Assembly (NCBI GenBank): GCA_024274785.1
Contig: JAJSAM010000031.1
Span: forward strand, 62,001-126,000
Direction of reading: 5' to 3'
Length of the DNA stretch: 64,000 bases
DNA from: Planctomycetota bacterium
Lineage (GTDB): Bacteria; Planctomycetota; JAJSAM01
Part shown: positions 35,170 to 44,745 of the stretch, piece after piece
How the letters are laid out: the number at the start of each line of letters is the position of its first letter
Numbering within the stretch: the stretch's first letter is position 1
The notes under the pieces: model-generated
Database searches by the model: none
What the model saw: the letters and a program-made list of their open reading frames with translations, nothing else
What the model was told of the DNA's origin: nothing
Position numbers and translations under genes: made by a program

Positions 35170-36918
35170 TCACCGTGAGATCGCGGTGGCGGGCACTCCC
35201 TTTCTCACCAGGTACCAGGCTCCGGCCTTGAAGTCCCGGTATCCGCTCTCGGAACCATCCGGCCAAAGCACCCGGACCTCCTCCACGGCCTTCGCCCTCC
35301 CAAGACCGAACGTGAGCGTCATCTCGTTCTGAGACAGGTAGGAGCCGCCGGCGCGTACAGTTCGAACCTGTTCCCGCCCCCCGAAGAGCACCGTGACCCT
35401 CGCTCCCACCGCCCCGGGCAACGTGAGACGGAGCCAGGCGTTTCCCGTTGCGTTCTCATTCCGAAAGAGCACCGGCGAGCCGCCGTTCACGGTGAGACAG
35501 AGATCGGGATCGCCATCGCGATCGTAGTCCGCCACCGCGATCCCCCGCGCCACGATCGGCCTCCGGAACGCGTCCCCGACGGATTCGGAGGCGTCCGTGA
35601 ACCGGTCCTTCACACCACGCCGGAACAACTGCGGGGGTTGCGCATACCGCACCTCCCTCTGCACCTTCGCGATCGTCGGTTCGAGATGCCCGTTGGCCAG
35701 CGCGAGATCCTCGAGCCCGTCGAGGTCGACATCGAAAAACACCAGCCCGAAGGTCAGCCGGGAGAGGGTCGGTGCGGACAGTCCCACCGGCGCCGCCCGG
35801 TCGATGTAGACGCCGCTTTCGTGGCGGGCGAAGAAGGAGATCGCCTCCCGGGAGAAGTTACCGACGGAGAGCGCGGACCGCCCATCGCCGATCTCCGTCT
35901 CCGCGACTCCCATGCCCGCCCGGGCCAGACCGGTCTCGTCGAAGGCCACGCCCAGGCGGAGAGCCTCGTCCCGGAACCTCTTGCCGCCCAGATTCACGAG
36001 CAATTGGTTCGGCTGGGTGTCGTTGCTGATGAAGAGGTCCGGCCAGCCGTCCCGGTTCGCGTCGACCACCACCACCCCGAGGGCCTTGGGATCGGCGCCG
36101 GGTGGGAGATCAACGCGATCTGATCGATCGGCAAAGACGCCGTTGCCGTCGTTTTCAAAGAGCCGCCCGCGGATGCCGGGATAGACACCCGGGGTCGTAT
36201 ACGCTTTCGTCCTGCCATCCATCGTCGTGAAGACGTCGGTGGCGATGGACCACCGGACGTAGTTCGCGACATAGAGGTCCAGGTCGCCGTCGCGGTCGTA
36301 GTCGAAAAAAGCCGCACCACTCGACCACTCCGGATGCTCCACACCGTCGTTACCGGTCCACGTGCCGCCGGCCACCCCGGCGGCGGCGGTGCGATCGATG
36401 AAGGTCCCCTCCTCGTTCACGAAGAGCCGGTTCGGCCCGGCCACGGTCAGGTAGAGGTCCAGGTCGCCGTCGCCGTCCACGTCCCCGGCGACCGCGCCCA
36501 TGGCGTAGCAGGTCACATCGAGTCCCGCGGCCGCCGTAACGTCGCGGAAAGTGCCGTCGCGCTCGTTGTGGTAGAGCCGCTGGGTCGCCCCGGCGCCCTC
36601 CTCGCGGCCCGGCCAGTTCATCCCGTTCGCGAAAAACAGATCCGGCCAGTGGTCACCGTCAAAGTCGAAGAAGACCACCCCGGCGCCCATCGTCTCCGGC
36701 AGGTACTTTTCGCCGAACGCTCCGGTGGCATGGCGAAAGTCGATACCGGCGGCAGCGGTGGCGTCGACGAAGATCACGGAGGGAAATCCGGTCGTGACCG
36801 GTTCCTCGATTTCGACTCCGGAGAACCGTGGCGCATCGGAGGGACCGTCCTCGCTCCCGCAGGAGAGGAGCAGGACGCCGACCAGCAGCAGGAGAATCAT
36901 CCGCTCAGCGATGGACAT
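35170..36918 (-). CDS. CRTAC1-like FG-GAP/ASPIC-UnbV lipoprotein
   Basis: A 582-residue exported lipoprotein. The signal ends with the lipobox LLLSC (signal MSIAERMILLLLVGVLL). FG-GAP/VCBS calcium-binding loops of the form DxDxDGxxDLxxAN recur six or more times (FDFDGDHWPDLFFANG, DVDGDGDLDLYLTV, DYDRDGDLDLYVANYV), making an integrin-like beta-propeller. The C-terminal ASPIC/UnbV domain is LRLTLPGAVGARVTVLFGG, QVRTVRAGGSYLSQNE and VRVLWPDGSESGY. The start ATG overlaps the end of the upstream cytochrome gene by 14 bp. These two genes are probably co-expressed and both act outside the inner membrane. A surface binding role is inferred; no enzyme motif is seen. Confidence 0.82.
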   Translation of the reverse strand: MSIAERMILLLLVGVLLLSCGSEDGPSDAPRFSGVEIEEPVTTGFPSVIFVDATAAAGIDFRHATGAFGEKYLPETMGAGVVFFDFDGDHWPDLFFANGMNWPGREEGAGATQRLYHNERDGTFRDVTAAAGLDVTCYAMGAVAGDVDGDGDLDLYLTVAGPNRLFVNEEGTFIDRTAAAGVAGGTWTGNDGVEHPEWSSGAAFFDYDRDGDLDLYVANYVRWSIATDVFTTMDGRTKAYTTPGVYPGIRGRLFENDGNGVFADRSDRVDLPPGADPKALGVVVVDANRDGWPDLFISNDTQPNQLLVNLGGKRFRDEALRLGVAFDETGLARAGMGVAETEIGDGRSALSVGNFSREAISFFARHESGVYIDRAAPVGLSAPTLSRLTFGLVFFDVDLDGLEDLALANGHLEPTIAKVQREVRYAQPPQLFRRGVKDRFTDASESVGDAFRRPIVARGIAVADYDRDGDPDLCLTVNGGSPVLFRNENATGNAWLRLTLPGAVGARVTVLFGGREQVRTVRAGGSYLSQNEMTLTFGLGRAKAVEEVRVLWPDGSESGYRDFKAGAWYLVRKGVPATAISR

Positions 36919-39469
36919 GGATCTTCTGAGCCTCCCGGTTGATCTCGGGGTCACGGAGCAGATACTCACGGAGGAGCCGGGGCGCGTTGTCGTCGGGTTT
37001 GTACTTCCCGTACGCCCTGGCGGCGGCGGCCGCTTCCTCCTTGCGACCGAGTGCCTGGTATGCCTTCATCCGGTGGTAGTGAGCGTCGACGTCCTCCGGG
37101 TCGATCGTAAGCACCCGGAGAAACCAGGTGAGTGCGGTTTCGAACTCACCGGACAGGTAGGCGAGAGTGCCGAGTTCCTTCAGGGTTCCCCGGTCGCCGG
37201 GAAAGGCGGTCCGGGAGGCCAGGAAGGCGGCCTCGGCCCGCCCATACCGGCCCGCCGCGCGGAACGCCCGACCGAAAAAGTACGGGAGCCGGGGATCGTC
37301 GGGCACCCGTTGCTCAGCCTGCCGCAGGAACTCGAGCGCACCGGAGATGTCGCCCTCGACCAGCGCCACGCGAGCGAGGTTTGCGGGGCCGTCGACCCGG
37401 AGCGGGTCCGCTTCCGCGGCGCGCCGGAAGGCGTGGCCCGCCGCGCGCGTGTCTCCCTGCCGGAGCAGAGCGATCCCGCAGTCATTGAATCGCTCCCAGT
37501 CTTCACGCCGGACCTCTTCAGTCCGGTCCGCCGACTCACCGACAGAAAGGGTGACCCGGTCCACCGCGAGGTCGGTGATCGGCAGGTCCGGGACCGGCCG
37601 GCCGAGTTTGCCGAACACGTACTCGGTGTAATCCCGGTTGAATTTCCGCCAGCGAAGCGTCGCGGTGATGCGCAGTTCCCGGGCATCGGGCACCCGTACC
37701 TCGTAACGAACGAAGTCCGCATTGCCGGGGGGAATGACGTTCACGTAGACCAGCGAGCGGAAGTCCTGGGGGTTGCGCGTCGCCGCCCGGCGGCCATCCC
37801 GATCGACGAAGACCGCGCGGTAGAAATGCGCGCCGGGATCCACCTGGCGATCCTCCCCGAGCATCCCGCTTCGGAGCACCTCCCGGCCCTCCTCGTCCTC
37901 GACCGAGAAGTCGATCCAGGCCTCGTTGCTGTCGTTGGTGCCGCCCGGGAACATGTGCCCCACCCCACGGTTGCGAACCACCACCCCGAAAGTCACCGTC
38001 TCCCCCGGCGACAGTGCGACCCGCCCCCGATCGAGCGGCGCCACCATGGTGTCTGGCAAAGAGAGCAGCGCAAAGATGTCGATATCGAGCTTTCGGCCGG
38101 ACAGAAACGCCTCGGTGGCGGCGACCGTCCCGGCGTCGCCCCGGATGGCGGGGAGCGCGGTGTTCGCGGCGAGGAAGCGATGGCTTTTCACCGTGCCGCC
38201 TCGAGCCGACACGTCTCCGAGGGGCGCCGGCTCGCGGGGCATGTGGCAGTCCTGGCACTTTCGAGCCTGAGCCGGGAGATAGAAGGTGCGGGGACTGTTC
38301 CGGCTCACTCCGGAATCATGCCAGTCGTCATACTCGTCCTGCCCGCGAAGGAAACGGTAGTCGTTCACCGGCCGGTCGAGCGACACCTTGTGGCAGACCG
38401 CGCAAAAAGCCGGATCCCGGAAGAACGGTTTCAACATCCGGCGACGGTGTACTTCGGGCCTGGACTTGATGAGCCGCTCGTTCAGAAACCGGCCGATCTT
38501 CCCGTCGGCGCCGGCAAAGAGATACGGGGATTCGTCATCGTCGTCGAAGCGATAGCCGCCGTTGCCGGCGAGATTGTGAATCCGATCGATGCGATGGCAG
38601 GCGGCGCAGGTGAGACCGGCATGCGCCTCCGGGCTTTCCGGGTCGAACGGGCTCCGCATGCTCCCGGGAAAGAGCAGGGCCGGGTCGTGACAGGACCCGC
38701 ACCACTGGGAACGCCGCAGGCCCTCGGCCCCACGCGCGCGCAGGTCGTCCACCGCCACCCGGTAGAACGGGTTGTTCATCGAGGAGAACCGGTGGGCGGA
38801 GCTTTCCCACTGGGCCACGATGTCGGCATGGCAGAGGCGACAGCCCTCGCTCCCGGTGATGGCCGAGGCGGGTGCGGGGCCTCCCGAGGAGGTCGTCACG
38901 GGGGACGGGGCGAAGAGTCCACCGGCCGGCGCGAGGGCCGGTGGAGTAAACGGCACGAAGGGATCCGGGTTGCCGGAGTGCGCAGGGCCAAGCTGCGGAA
39001 TCCGCACCATCCGCTCCTTGACGATGGTGGGCCCCGCGGAGTATCGAAGCCCGAGCGCGAGCGCGCCGAAGAGGAGCAGCACCGCGGCCGGACCGATCAC
39101 GATCCGCCGGGGGGCCGGTCGATGCCGCGACAGGATCCGGTGGCCGAGAAACAGGGCCGGCACGAACAGAGCAGCCACCTGATGGATCCGGAACACCAAC
39201 CGGTAGGCGGCGGAATTCGCCTGGGTCATCACCGTCAGTCCGGTGGCCGCGAGGAGCACCCCCGTCAACGCGAGGAGCAAGCCGGGGACCATCACGCGGA
39301 GGTTGCGGATCCCGGCCACCTGCCTGACATGCGCGATGACGAACGAAACGAGCGGCAAGAGGATCAGCAGCCCACCGACGATGTGCGAAAGCAGCACCCA
39401 CTGGTAGAAAGCGGGAAGCGACTCTCCGCCGGGGTGGGTCGTGAAGAGGAAGGCGCTCGTCGCCAGCAT
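36905..39469 (-). CDS. Membrane multihaem cytochrome c with TPR domain
   Basis: At least 854 residues. The N-terminal part has three or four membrane helices (FYQWVLLSHIVGGLLILLP and later LVFRIHQVAALFVPALFLG, where His residues could bind haem b). After about residue 200 there are five CxxCH haem c motifs in order: CRLCH, CGSCH, CAACH, CAVCH and CQDCH. A beta-rich domain (GHMFPGGTNDSNEAWIDF) follows, then a TPR array (LARVALVEGDISGALEFLRQ and GRKEEAAAAARAYGKY). It is expected in the membrane with haems in the periplasm. The homologous frame extends upstream of the ATG at 39469 (RQRNLFFLLFALAIF forms another helix), but no ATG, GTG or TTG is visible there. It is followed by the CRTAC1-like gene with a 14-bp overlap. 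Confidence 0.8.
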   Translation of the reverse strand: MLATSAFLFTTHPGGESLPAFYQWVLLSHIVGGLLILLPLVSFVIAHVRQVAGIRNLRVMVPGLLLALTGVLLAATGLTVMTQANSAAYRLVFRIHQVAALFVPALFLGHRILSRHRPAPRRIVIGPAAVLLLFGALALGLRYSAGPTIVKERMVRIPQLGPAHSGNPDPFVPFTPPALAPAGGLFAPSPVTTSSGGPAPASAITGSEGCRLCHADIVAQWESSAHRFSSMNNPFYRVAVDDLRARGAEGLRRSQWCGSCHDPALLFPGSMRSPFDPESPEAHAGLTCAACHRIDRIHNLAGNGGYRFDDDDESPYLFAGADGKIGRFLNERLIKSRPEVHRRRMLKPFFRDPAFCAVCHKVSLDRPVNDYRFLRGQDEYDDWHDSGVSRNSPRTFYLPAQARKCQDCHMPREPAPLGDVSARGGTVKSHRFLAANTALPAIRGDAGTVAATEAFLSGRKLDIDIFALLSLPDTMVAPLDRGRVALSPGETVTFGVVVRNRGVGHMFPGGTNDSNEAWIDFSVEDEEGREVLRSGMLGEDRQVDPGAHFYRAVFVDRDGRRAATRNPQDFRSLVYVNVIPPGNADFVRYEVRVPDARELRITATLRWRKFNRDYTEYVFGKLGRPVPDLPITDLAVDRVTLSVGESADRTEEVRREDWERFNDCGIALLRQGDTRAAGHAFRRAAEADPLRVDGPANLARVALVEGDISGALEFLRQAEQRVPDDPRLPYFFGRAFRAAGRYGRAEAAFLASRTAFPGDRGTLKELGTLAYLSGEFETALTWFLRVLTIDPEDVDAHYHRMKAYQALGRKEEAAAAARAYGKYKPDDNAPRLLREYLLRDPEINREAQKIHVHR

Positions 39470-39697
39470 GAAGATCGCCAGGGCGAACAGGAGAAAGAAG
39501 AGATTGCGCTGCCTTGCTGTCAGAACGCCTCGACTGATGGGTGATCCCTCCGGAGTTCGCGGGATTGTACTTGCCCCCGGTGATGGACCCTACTCTCGGC
39601 CTGTTCCCCCGACCACGCGCTGCCCGGGGCGACCGCCTGAAGGACCATCGCGGCGCCGAGGGACGGCGCCCCCCGGTGGGATTCCCGCAACAAGCCC

Positions 39698-40480
39698 TCA
39701 CGCCCGGGCCACCGCCCCCACCAGCACCTCCCGGGCCCCCGCCCCGAGCAGCGCGCGCGACGCCTCGTTCACGGTGCCACCCGTGGTGATCACATCATCG
39801 ATCAGCAGCACGACCCGTCCGTCGACCGGAGACCGCAGCACTCCACCGACGCGATCCCGAAACCTCTCCGGCACGCGGTCGATCGCCACGGACAGGGTCC
39901 GGCGAAGATCGCGGGCGGCCATGGTGCGGCGAGGGGATTTCAGGCGCTCGGTGCGGGAGAGGGACACCTGCGGCGGGGCCGCGGCGATGCGGTAAAGGCC
40001 GCTGCGAAGCAGAGGAATCCGGCGTCTTCGGGCAACCCCTTCGGCAATCAGCTCCGCCTGGTTGAAGCCCCGCACCAGACGCCTTCGGAGACTCTGGGGA
40101 ACGGGGACCACCAGATCGATCTCGCCCACCCGGTGATGGAGCACGAGGGTCTCCGCGAGCAAGTCGGCCAGCGGCCAGGCGATGCGGGGCTCCCGCCCGT
40201 ACTTCAATCGTGGGATCAGGTCCTTGAGAAGCCCGGAGTACTTCCCCACGGCGACGGTCGTCGTGAACTTCGGCCGGAGTGTGCGGCAGGAGCGGCAGGA
40301 GGAGATGGCGGCGCCCGGCCCGAGCGGAGAGGCGCAGATCGGACAGGGCGAGTGACCGAGCGGGTCGATCCGGGCCGTACACCGGTGGCAGAGCCAGCGC
40401 AGGGTGGTGTGGAGCAACCCCTGCCCGCAGGCCAGACAGAACCTCGGGAACAGGAGATCGAGCAGAGGCGGGAGATCCAT
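39698..40480 (-). CDS. comF: ComF family phosphoribosyltransferase-like protein
   Basis: A 260-residue protein. The N-terminus has zinc-ribbon cysteines (CLACGQG, CHRC, CPIC, CRSC). The phosphoribosyltransferase domain ends with the PRPP-binding signature VVLLIDDVITTGGTVNEAS. The internal VPVPQSLRRRLVRGFNQAELIAEGVA is the typical ComF box. ComF takes part in DNA uptake (single-strand import or processing) in competent bacteria, although many non-competent species have it. It is transcribed on the minus strand; a short membrane protein gene starts 195 bp upstream, and it may or may not share its promoter. Confidence 0.9.
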   Translation of the reverse strand: MDLPPLLDLLFPRFCLACGQGLLHTTLRWLCHRCTARIDPLGHSPCPICASPLGPGAAISSCRSCRTLRPKFTTTVAVGKYSGLLKDLIPRLKYGREPRIAWPLADLLAETLVLHHRVGEIDLVVPVPQSLRRRLVRGFNQAELIAEGVARRRRIPLLRSGLYRIAAAPPQVSLSRTERLKSPRRTMAARDLRRTLSVAIDRVPERFRDRVGGVLRSPVDGRVVLLIDDVITTGGTVNEASRALLGAGAREVLVGAVARA

Positions 40481-40534
40481 GGCAACGCCCTCCGGGAAGA
40501 AGGACGCAGCGGCGCTCCCGGAGTCACGGCGAAA

Positions 40535-40675
40535 TCAGACGGCGAAGAGTTTCTTCAGATCGAGGAGATCGAGGATGAACGTGATCTGGAAGAGTTCGCC
40601 GATCGTGGCGATGACCAGGATGGTCACGTAGACCGTGAAGACGGCGAGCAGGATCTTGTCACGTTTCTCCGACAT
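40535..40675 (-). CDS. Small single-pass membrane protein (46 residues)
   Basis: A short frame that begins MSEKRDKILLAVFTVYVTIL, runs through a hydrophobic helix (residues about 9-25) and a second amphipathic one (ITFILDLLDL), and ends KKLFAV. The codon use is GC-rich like its neighbours. GGAG lies close to the ATG (spacing is short). It sits between comF and the acidic protein gene, all on the minus strand. I do not recognise a family. The length is too short for a confident call, and a regulatory or signalling microprotein is only a guess. Confidence 0.5.
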   Translation of the reverse strand: MSEKRDKILLAVFTVYVTILVIATIGELFQITFILDLLDLKKLFAV

Positions 40676-40747
40676 GGCTCCATGGTAACCGAAGGCAGAG
40701 CCCCACCGGGAAAACGTTCCGGTACGGGAGGGAGCGAGTTCTCCGGA

Positions 40748-41671
40748 TCAGCCTTTGTATTCCTCGGGAGCGAGGATGCCTTTTCGCACGAGCGCCGCGA
40801 ACGCGAGCTTCAGTCGACGGACCTCCTCGGTGAGCTCCGCGAACGTCGGCTGAGCATCCGATGCGACCGGGAGCGCCGTCGAAGGCTCGGCAGGCCCGGG
40901 CGCCTCGGTCTCCGCTGCCGTCTCGATCATCACGGCCGCCGGTCGCGGCGCTTCCGCAGGCCGTTCGAATTCGAGTTCCGGCTCAGGTTCCGGGGCTGCT
41001 GTCTCCATCAGCGCCCCCGGCTCCTGCAGGGTCAACTCGGGCTCCGCGGGATCCTGCCCGGCAACCGGCATCCATCGATCGGCACGCGACTCGGGGGATG
41101 CCAGAGGATCGATGAAGGCAAGCCCACCCTGAGGCTCGTGCGCCGACCCGAATCCGAAATCGAGTCCCGGCTCCACACCGGGCGCCACCGGGGCCTTCGC
41201 CTCCTCCCCGGGTGAAGTCGCCACCGGACTCGCCGCGGTCTCTTCCCGCACCTCGTCGGCGGCGACGCCCTGTCCGACCTTGTGTTGACGAATTCTCGCC
41301 AGAGCCGCCCTGAGATCGAGCGGTTCCTTCGTTGAAGGACCCGCGGCCGGGACGTCCGGCGGAGCATCACCCTCCACGCCAGCGGGGTCGGGCGATGTCG
41401 TCGCAACCTGCTCGAGCGCCTCTTCGATATCGTTCGGCTCCACCGGTCCGGAGATCTTCACGAGGACTTTTTCCACGTTGTCCGTGGACTCCTTGAAGAA
41501 GTCCTGCATCTCCCGCGTAACCTTGTCTTCCACGACCGCCTCGACGTCGTCTTCCGCCAGCGCATCATCCACTCGCTGGCGCTGCTCCTTGGCCTCTTTT
41601 TTGAAGCGACACTCGAGCAGTTCGATCTCTCGTCGGTTCTTGAACGCTTCAAACGGATCGATGTTGGCCAC
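40748..41671 (-). CDS. Acidic, mostly disordered protein of unknown function
   Basis: A 307-residue protein. The N-terminal 75 residues are charged and helical (FEAFKNRREIELLECRF, then KEQRQRVDDALAEDDVEAVV). The middle and C-terminal parts are Pro/Ala/Glu-rich low-complexity sequence with several EPxxEx stretches, and a final helix (FAELTEEVRRLKLAFAALV). There is no signal peptide or membrane helix. I do not recognise a family. It is transcribed opposite to the pseudokinase gene at 41815, with about 140 bp between their starts, so the two could share a control region. An adaptor role for the adjacent signalling protein is speculation. Confidence 0.6.
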   Translation of the reverse strand: MANIDPFEAFKNRREIELLECRFKKEAKEQRQRVDDALAEDDVEAVVEDKVTREMQDFFKESTDNVEKVLVKISGPVEPNDIEEALEQVATTSPDPAGVEGDAPPDVPAAGPSTKEPLDLRAALARIRQHKVGQGVAADEVREETAASPVATSPGEEAKAPVAPGVEPGLDFGFGSAHEPQGGLAFIDPLASPESRADRWMPVAGQDPAEPELTLQEPGALMETAAPEPEPELEFERPAEAPRPAAVMIETAAETEAPGPAEPSTALPVASDAQPTFAELTEEVRRLKLAFAALVRKGILAPEEYKG

Positions 41672-41814
41672 GTCACACCTCGCGAGCCCTCGCTTCCGGG
41701 CCTCGCCAAACGATTCTCACACTTCTAGATCGGCCGATTTCGGACCAATCCTGAGAGGATTCGAACCTCCGAAACTTGTCCCCGACGCCCGGGCTCCGTG
41801 CTACTTTTCGACGC

Positions 41815-44745
41815 ATGGCGGACTCTGGCCGAAACCCCGCGCGATCCATCTGCGGATACAGTCTGGACAAGAAGATCCGCACCGGCCCGCACCTCGCGGT
41901 TTTCGAGAGCAGCGACAATCTGGGCCGACGTCTGGAAGTATCCTGCTACCGCGGCGAGCGGCTCCGTGACCGAACCAGCTCCGAAGCATTTCTCGATGAA
42001 GCCCGGCGTACCGCGAGCCTCCACCACGAGAACCTCTGCCTGCTGATCGATGCGGGCGAAGAGGACGAGGTCTGGTTCGCCGTCTCAGTCGCACCGGGCG
42101 GCCCCAGCCTGAGAGACCTGCTGGATCGCGGCGGAGCCCTCGCGGAGGAGCGTGTCCGGGTGATCGCGAGCGGGACGGTCGCTGCCCTCGGATACCTCGC
42201 CGGGCAAGGCCTGCGCCACGGCGATATCCGGCCGGAAACCCTCTTCCTCTCCGGCGGCCGGTTGCTCGTCGCCCCGCGCCGCCTGGTCCCGCTGGCGCTG
42301 AAGGAGCGCGATCCGCGTTACATCGCCCCGGAGGAGATCCGGGTGGAAGGGACCGACATCCGGTCCGACCTGTTCTCGCTCGGAGCGGTGCTGCACGAAG
42401 CTCTCACCGGCGATCCGGCCTTTCCCGCGGACAGTACCGAAGAGGCTCTGCAGGCGATCGCCATGGGGCCGCCACCGGTCTCCGCACAGGTCAGCGAGGA
42501 ACTCCAGCGGCTGGTGGGCGCGCTGCTCTCGGAGAGCCCGGACGACCGTCCCTCCGACCCGGTGACCGTCGGCCGCGCCCTCCTCGGAGAGATCAGCCTC
42601 GCGCCACCGGCAGCCGCACCGGTGGCCCATCAGGCGGCACCCGCCGCCGCCACCGCGCCGAAGGCACCACCATCCCCGCCCGCCCCCCGTCCGGCCAGGC
42701 GAGACTCGGGATCCCTGACCCTGGCCGGTGTCGATGAGGAAGACGACAGCCAATGGGACCTGCTCGATGCGCCCGTCTGGATTTCGCGGACGAAGGCCGG
42801 AGCAGTCGCGTTGACGGCCGAGGAGGCCAGGGGCGCCCTGGCGCGGATCGAGCCCGGCGAAGACGGTGATCTTCTGGTCGTTTCCGACGGCGCCGATCCA
42901 CGCCCCCGGCTCAACGGATCCCTGGTGGATCAGCATGTGCTCGCCAACGGCGACGTCATCGGTATCGGCGGCCGCGAGATCCGATACGGCTCGGTCCGGC
43001 CCCCCGCACGGCGCTCGATCAAGGACGTGGGAGGCCGCCGTCGGAGAGGCCCCACCTGGCTTCCACTGGCCACCGTCGGACTCTGCATTCTGGTGATCGC
43101 CCTCCAGGCCTGGCGCGGCAAGAGCGAGAACGAGCGTGGCAGGGAAGTGCTCTCGGCGGCCGCGAAGGCGGAGGCCGCTCTCTCCGGCCGCCCGCTCAAG
43201 ACCGCGAACGACGGGCAGGTCACCGACGAATTGAACCGGCGCGCACAGAGTGCCTTCGATGCCGCAAAGTCCTTCGCCCGCGAGAACCCCCATTCCTTCG
43301 ATCGGATTGCGGAAATGTACCGTCAGATCCGCGAGACCTACGGAGTTACCAGGTTCGACTTCCTGGCCCTCCGCGAGATCGAGAAGAACGAGAAACGCAG
43401 GCAGGAATCGCTCACGCGCACCTTCGACGAACTCGTCGAGAAGACCGGCAAGTCCTTCGAGGCGGGGCGCCTGTACGACGCCTGCGTGCTCTATCTGAAT
43501 TTCGCGGACGACCACGCGGGCACCAGGTTCGGGGACCGGGCAAAGCGGGAAGCCAAGCAGTTGATGGAGGTGATCGAGGTTCGCTTCGAGGAGGATCTCG
43601 CCAGGGCCGGCGAAGCGGTCTCCGATGGGGACTTCGGAGTAGCCCTCGACATCCTCGAGACGGTGGAGATCTACGGCTCTCCGGAGGTGAAGCGACGCGC
43701 CACGCGCCGGATGGATGAGATCCGCACCACGATCCAGGAGACGCAGTTGCCGGATGGCGGCACGACGGACACGCCGATCGCGCCGGAGCCGGATCCCGTC
43801 CCGGCGCCCGGAGGCACGGACCTGCCCGCGCCGACGCCGCCCCCATCTTCCGCGGCGGAGGACAAGGCCCGGGCCATCTTCGAAAATGGCCGGAAGGAAC
43901 TCCAACGGCAGCGGTGGGACCGCGCCATCGACCAGTTCGAAAGGCTCTACCTGGAACCGCACCGCTCCACGCGCTTCTTCGCCGGACAAGAGGGGGAAAT
44001 CGACCGACTCCTCGGCCTCTGCAAGCTTGAAAACGCCGGCTACGCGGGGCTCTTCGGCGGCCGGGTGAACATCTCGCGGGGGCTCAAGGTCGTCCTGACC
44101 TACGAGTTCAACAGCGCCGAGGAAGAGGAGGACTGGATCTACCTGAAGCCGTTCGCCGATCCGGCACTGGGCCGCTTCGAACATGTCGAGGAGACGATGG
44201 TCGGCCGCGGCGTGGGCGCGTACGTGCACAAAGCGGTGTTCGAGCCGGGATCCCTGGTGATGAAAGCCCGGGTGCAGGCGGTGAACGCCCACGACTTCGG
44301 GCTCATGTTCTTCGAGCCCGAGACAATGGCGAAGTACTTCCTGTTCCACGTGCAAAACCGCTACTTCACCATCGGCGCCGCCCGCACGAAGATCGAGGAG
44401 AACGTGATATGGAACGTGGGCGGCGGAGCCTGGCGCGACACTCCGAACGGCGAGATCGGTTTCGTGTTCAAGGCCCGGAGCAGGAGTCCGAGCGTCAGCG
44501 CCGGCGAATGGCTCGACCTCGTGGCGGAAAAGAAGGCCGACACGGTCTCTTTCAACATCAAGCAGGGCAAGACTCTGAAGGGCAGCGCCCTCGGCGACGA
44601 TGGCTACCGCTTCCCGGCCTTCCGCCCCGCCCTCTTCGTCCTGAAGAGCGAAGCGGTCTTCGACCGGGTGGTCATCGAGGGCACCCTGGACAAGGGCTGG
44701 GCCAGGCAGGCTTTCAATCGGGAGCGGGAGAAGTTCCGGCGGTAA
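41815..44745 (+). CDS. Pseudokinase with FHA-like, transmembrane, TPR and concanavalin-like domains
   Basis: A 976-residue protein. Residues about 25-265 are kinase-like: HGDIRPETLFLSG replaces HRDLKPxN with the Asp kept, YIAPEEIR replaces APE, and DIRSDLFSLGAVLHEALTG is intact. However, the Gly-rich loop, the Lys of VAIK (here LEVSCYRGE) and DFG (here LLVAPRRLV) are missing, so it is probably a pseudokinase. A Pro/Ala linker leads to an FHA-like fold (RPRLNGSLVDQHVLANGDVI). Then comes a membrane helix (WLPLATVGLCILVIALQAW, about residue 425), periplasmic TPR-like helices and a C-terminal beta domain resembling DUF1080/LamG proteins (residues about 740-970). The ATG at 41815 was chosen over an upstream one. 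Repeat copy C starts at the base after its stop. Confidence 0.78.
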   Translation: MADSGRNPARSICGYSLDKKIRTGPHLAVFESSDNLGRRLEVSCYRGERLRDRTSSEAFLDEARRTASLHHENLCLLIDAGEEDEVWFAVSVAPGGPSLRDLLDRGGALAEERVRVIASGTVAALGYLAGQGLRHGDIRPETLFLSGGRLLVAPRRLVPLALKERDPRYIAPEEIRVEGTDIRSDLFSLGAVLHEALTGDPAFPADSTEEALQAIAMGPPPVSAQVSEELQRLVGALLSESPDDRPSDPVTVGRALLGEISLAPPAAAPVAHQAAPAAATAPKAPPSPPAPRPARRDSGSLTLAGVDEEDDSQWDLLDAPVWISRTKAGAVALTAEEARGALARIEPGEDGDLLVVSDGADPRPRLNGSLVDQHVLANGDVIGIGGREIRYGSVRPPARRSIKDVGGRRRRGPTWLPLATVGLCILVIALQAWRGKSENERGREVLSAAAKAEAALSGRPLKTANDGQVTDELNRRAQSAFDAAKSFARENPHSFDRIAEMYRQIRETYGVTRFDFLALREIEKNEKRRQESLTRTFDELVEKTGKSFEAGRLYDACVLYLNFADDHAGTRFGDRAKREAKQLMEVIEVRFEEDLARAGEAVSDGDFGVALDILETVEIYGSPEVKRRATRRMDEIRTTIQETQLPDGGTTDTPIAPEPDPVPAPGGTDLPAPTPPPSSAAEDKARAIFENGRKELQRQRWDRAIDQFERLYLEPHRSTRFFAGQEGEIDRLLGLCKLENAGYAGLFGGRVNISRGLKVVLTYEFNSAEEEEDWIYLKPFADPALGRFEHVEETMVGRGVGAYVHKAVFEPGSLVMKARVQAVNAHDFGLMFFEPETMAKYFLFHVQNRYFTIGAARTKIEENVIWNVGGGAWRDTPNGEIGFVFKARSRSPSVSAGEWLDLVAEKKADTVSFNIKQGKTLKGSALGDDGYRFPAFRPALFVLKSEAVFDRVVIEGTLDKGWARQAFNREREKFRR

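Noticed and set aside
36725..39544. Plus-strand frame of about 939 codons opposite the cytochrome gene
   Set aside because: The minus strand holds five CxxCH motifs and TPRs. The plus reading is low-complexity Arg/Gly/Pro sequence typical of a shadow.
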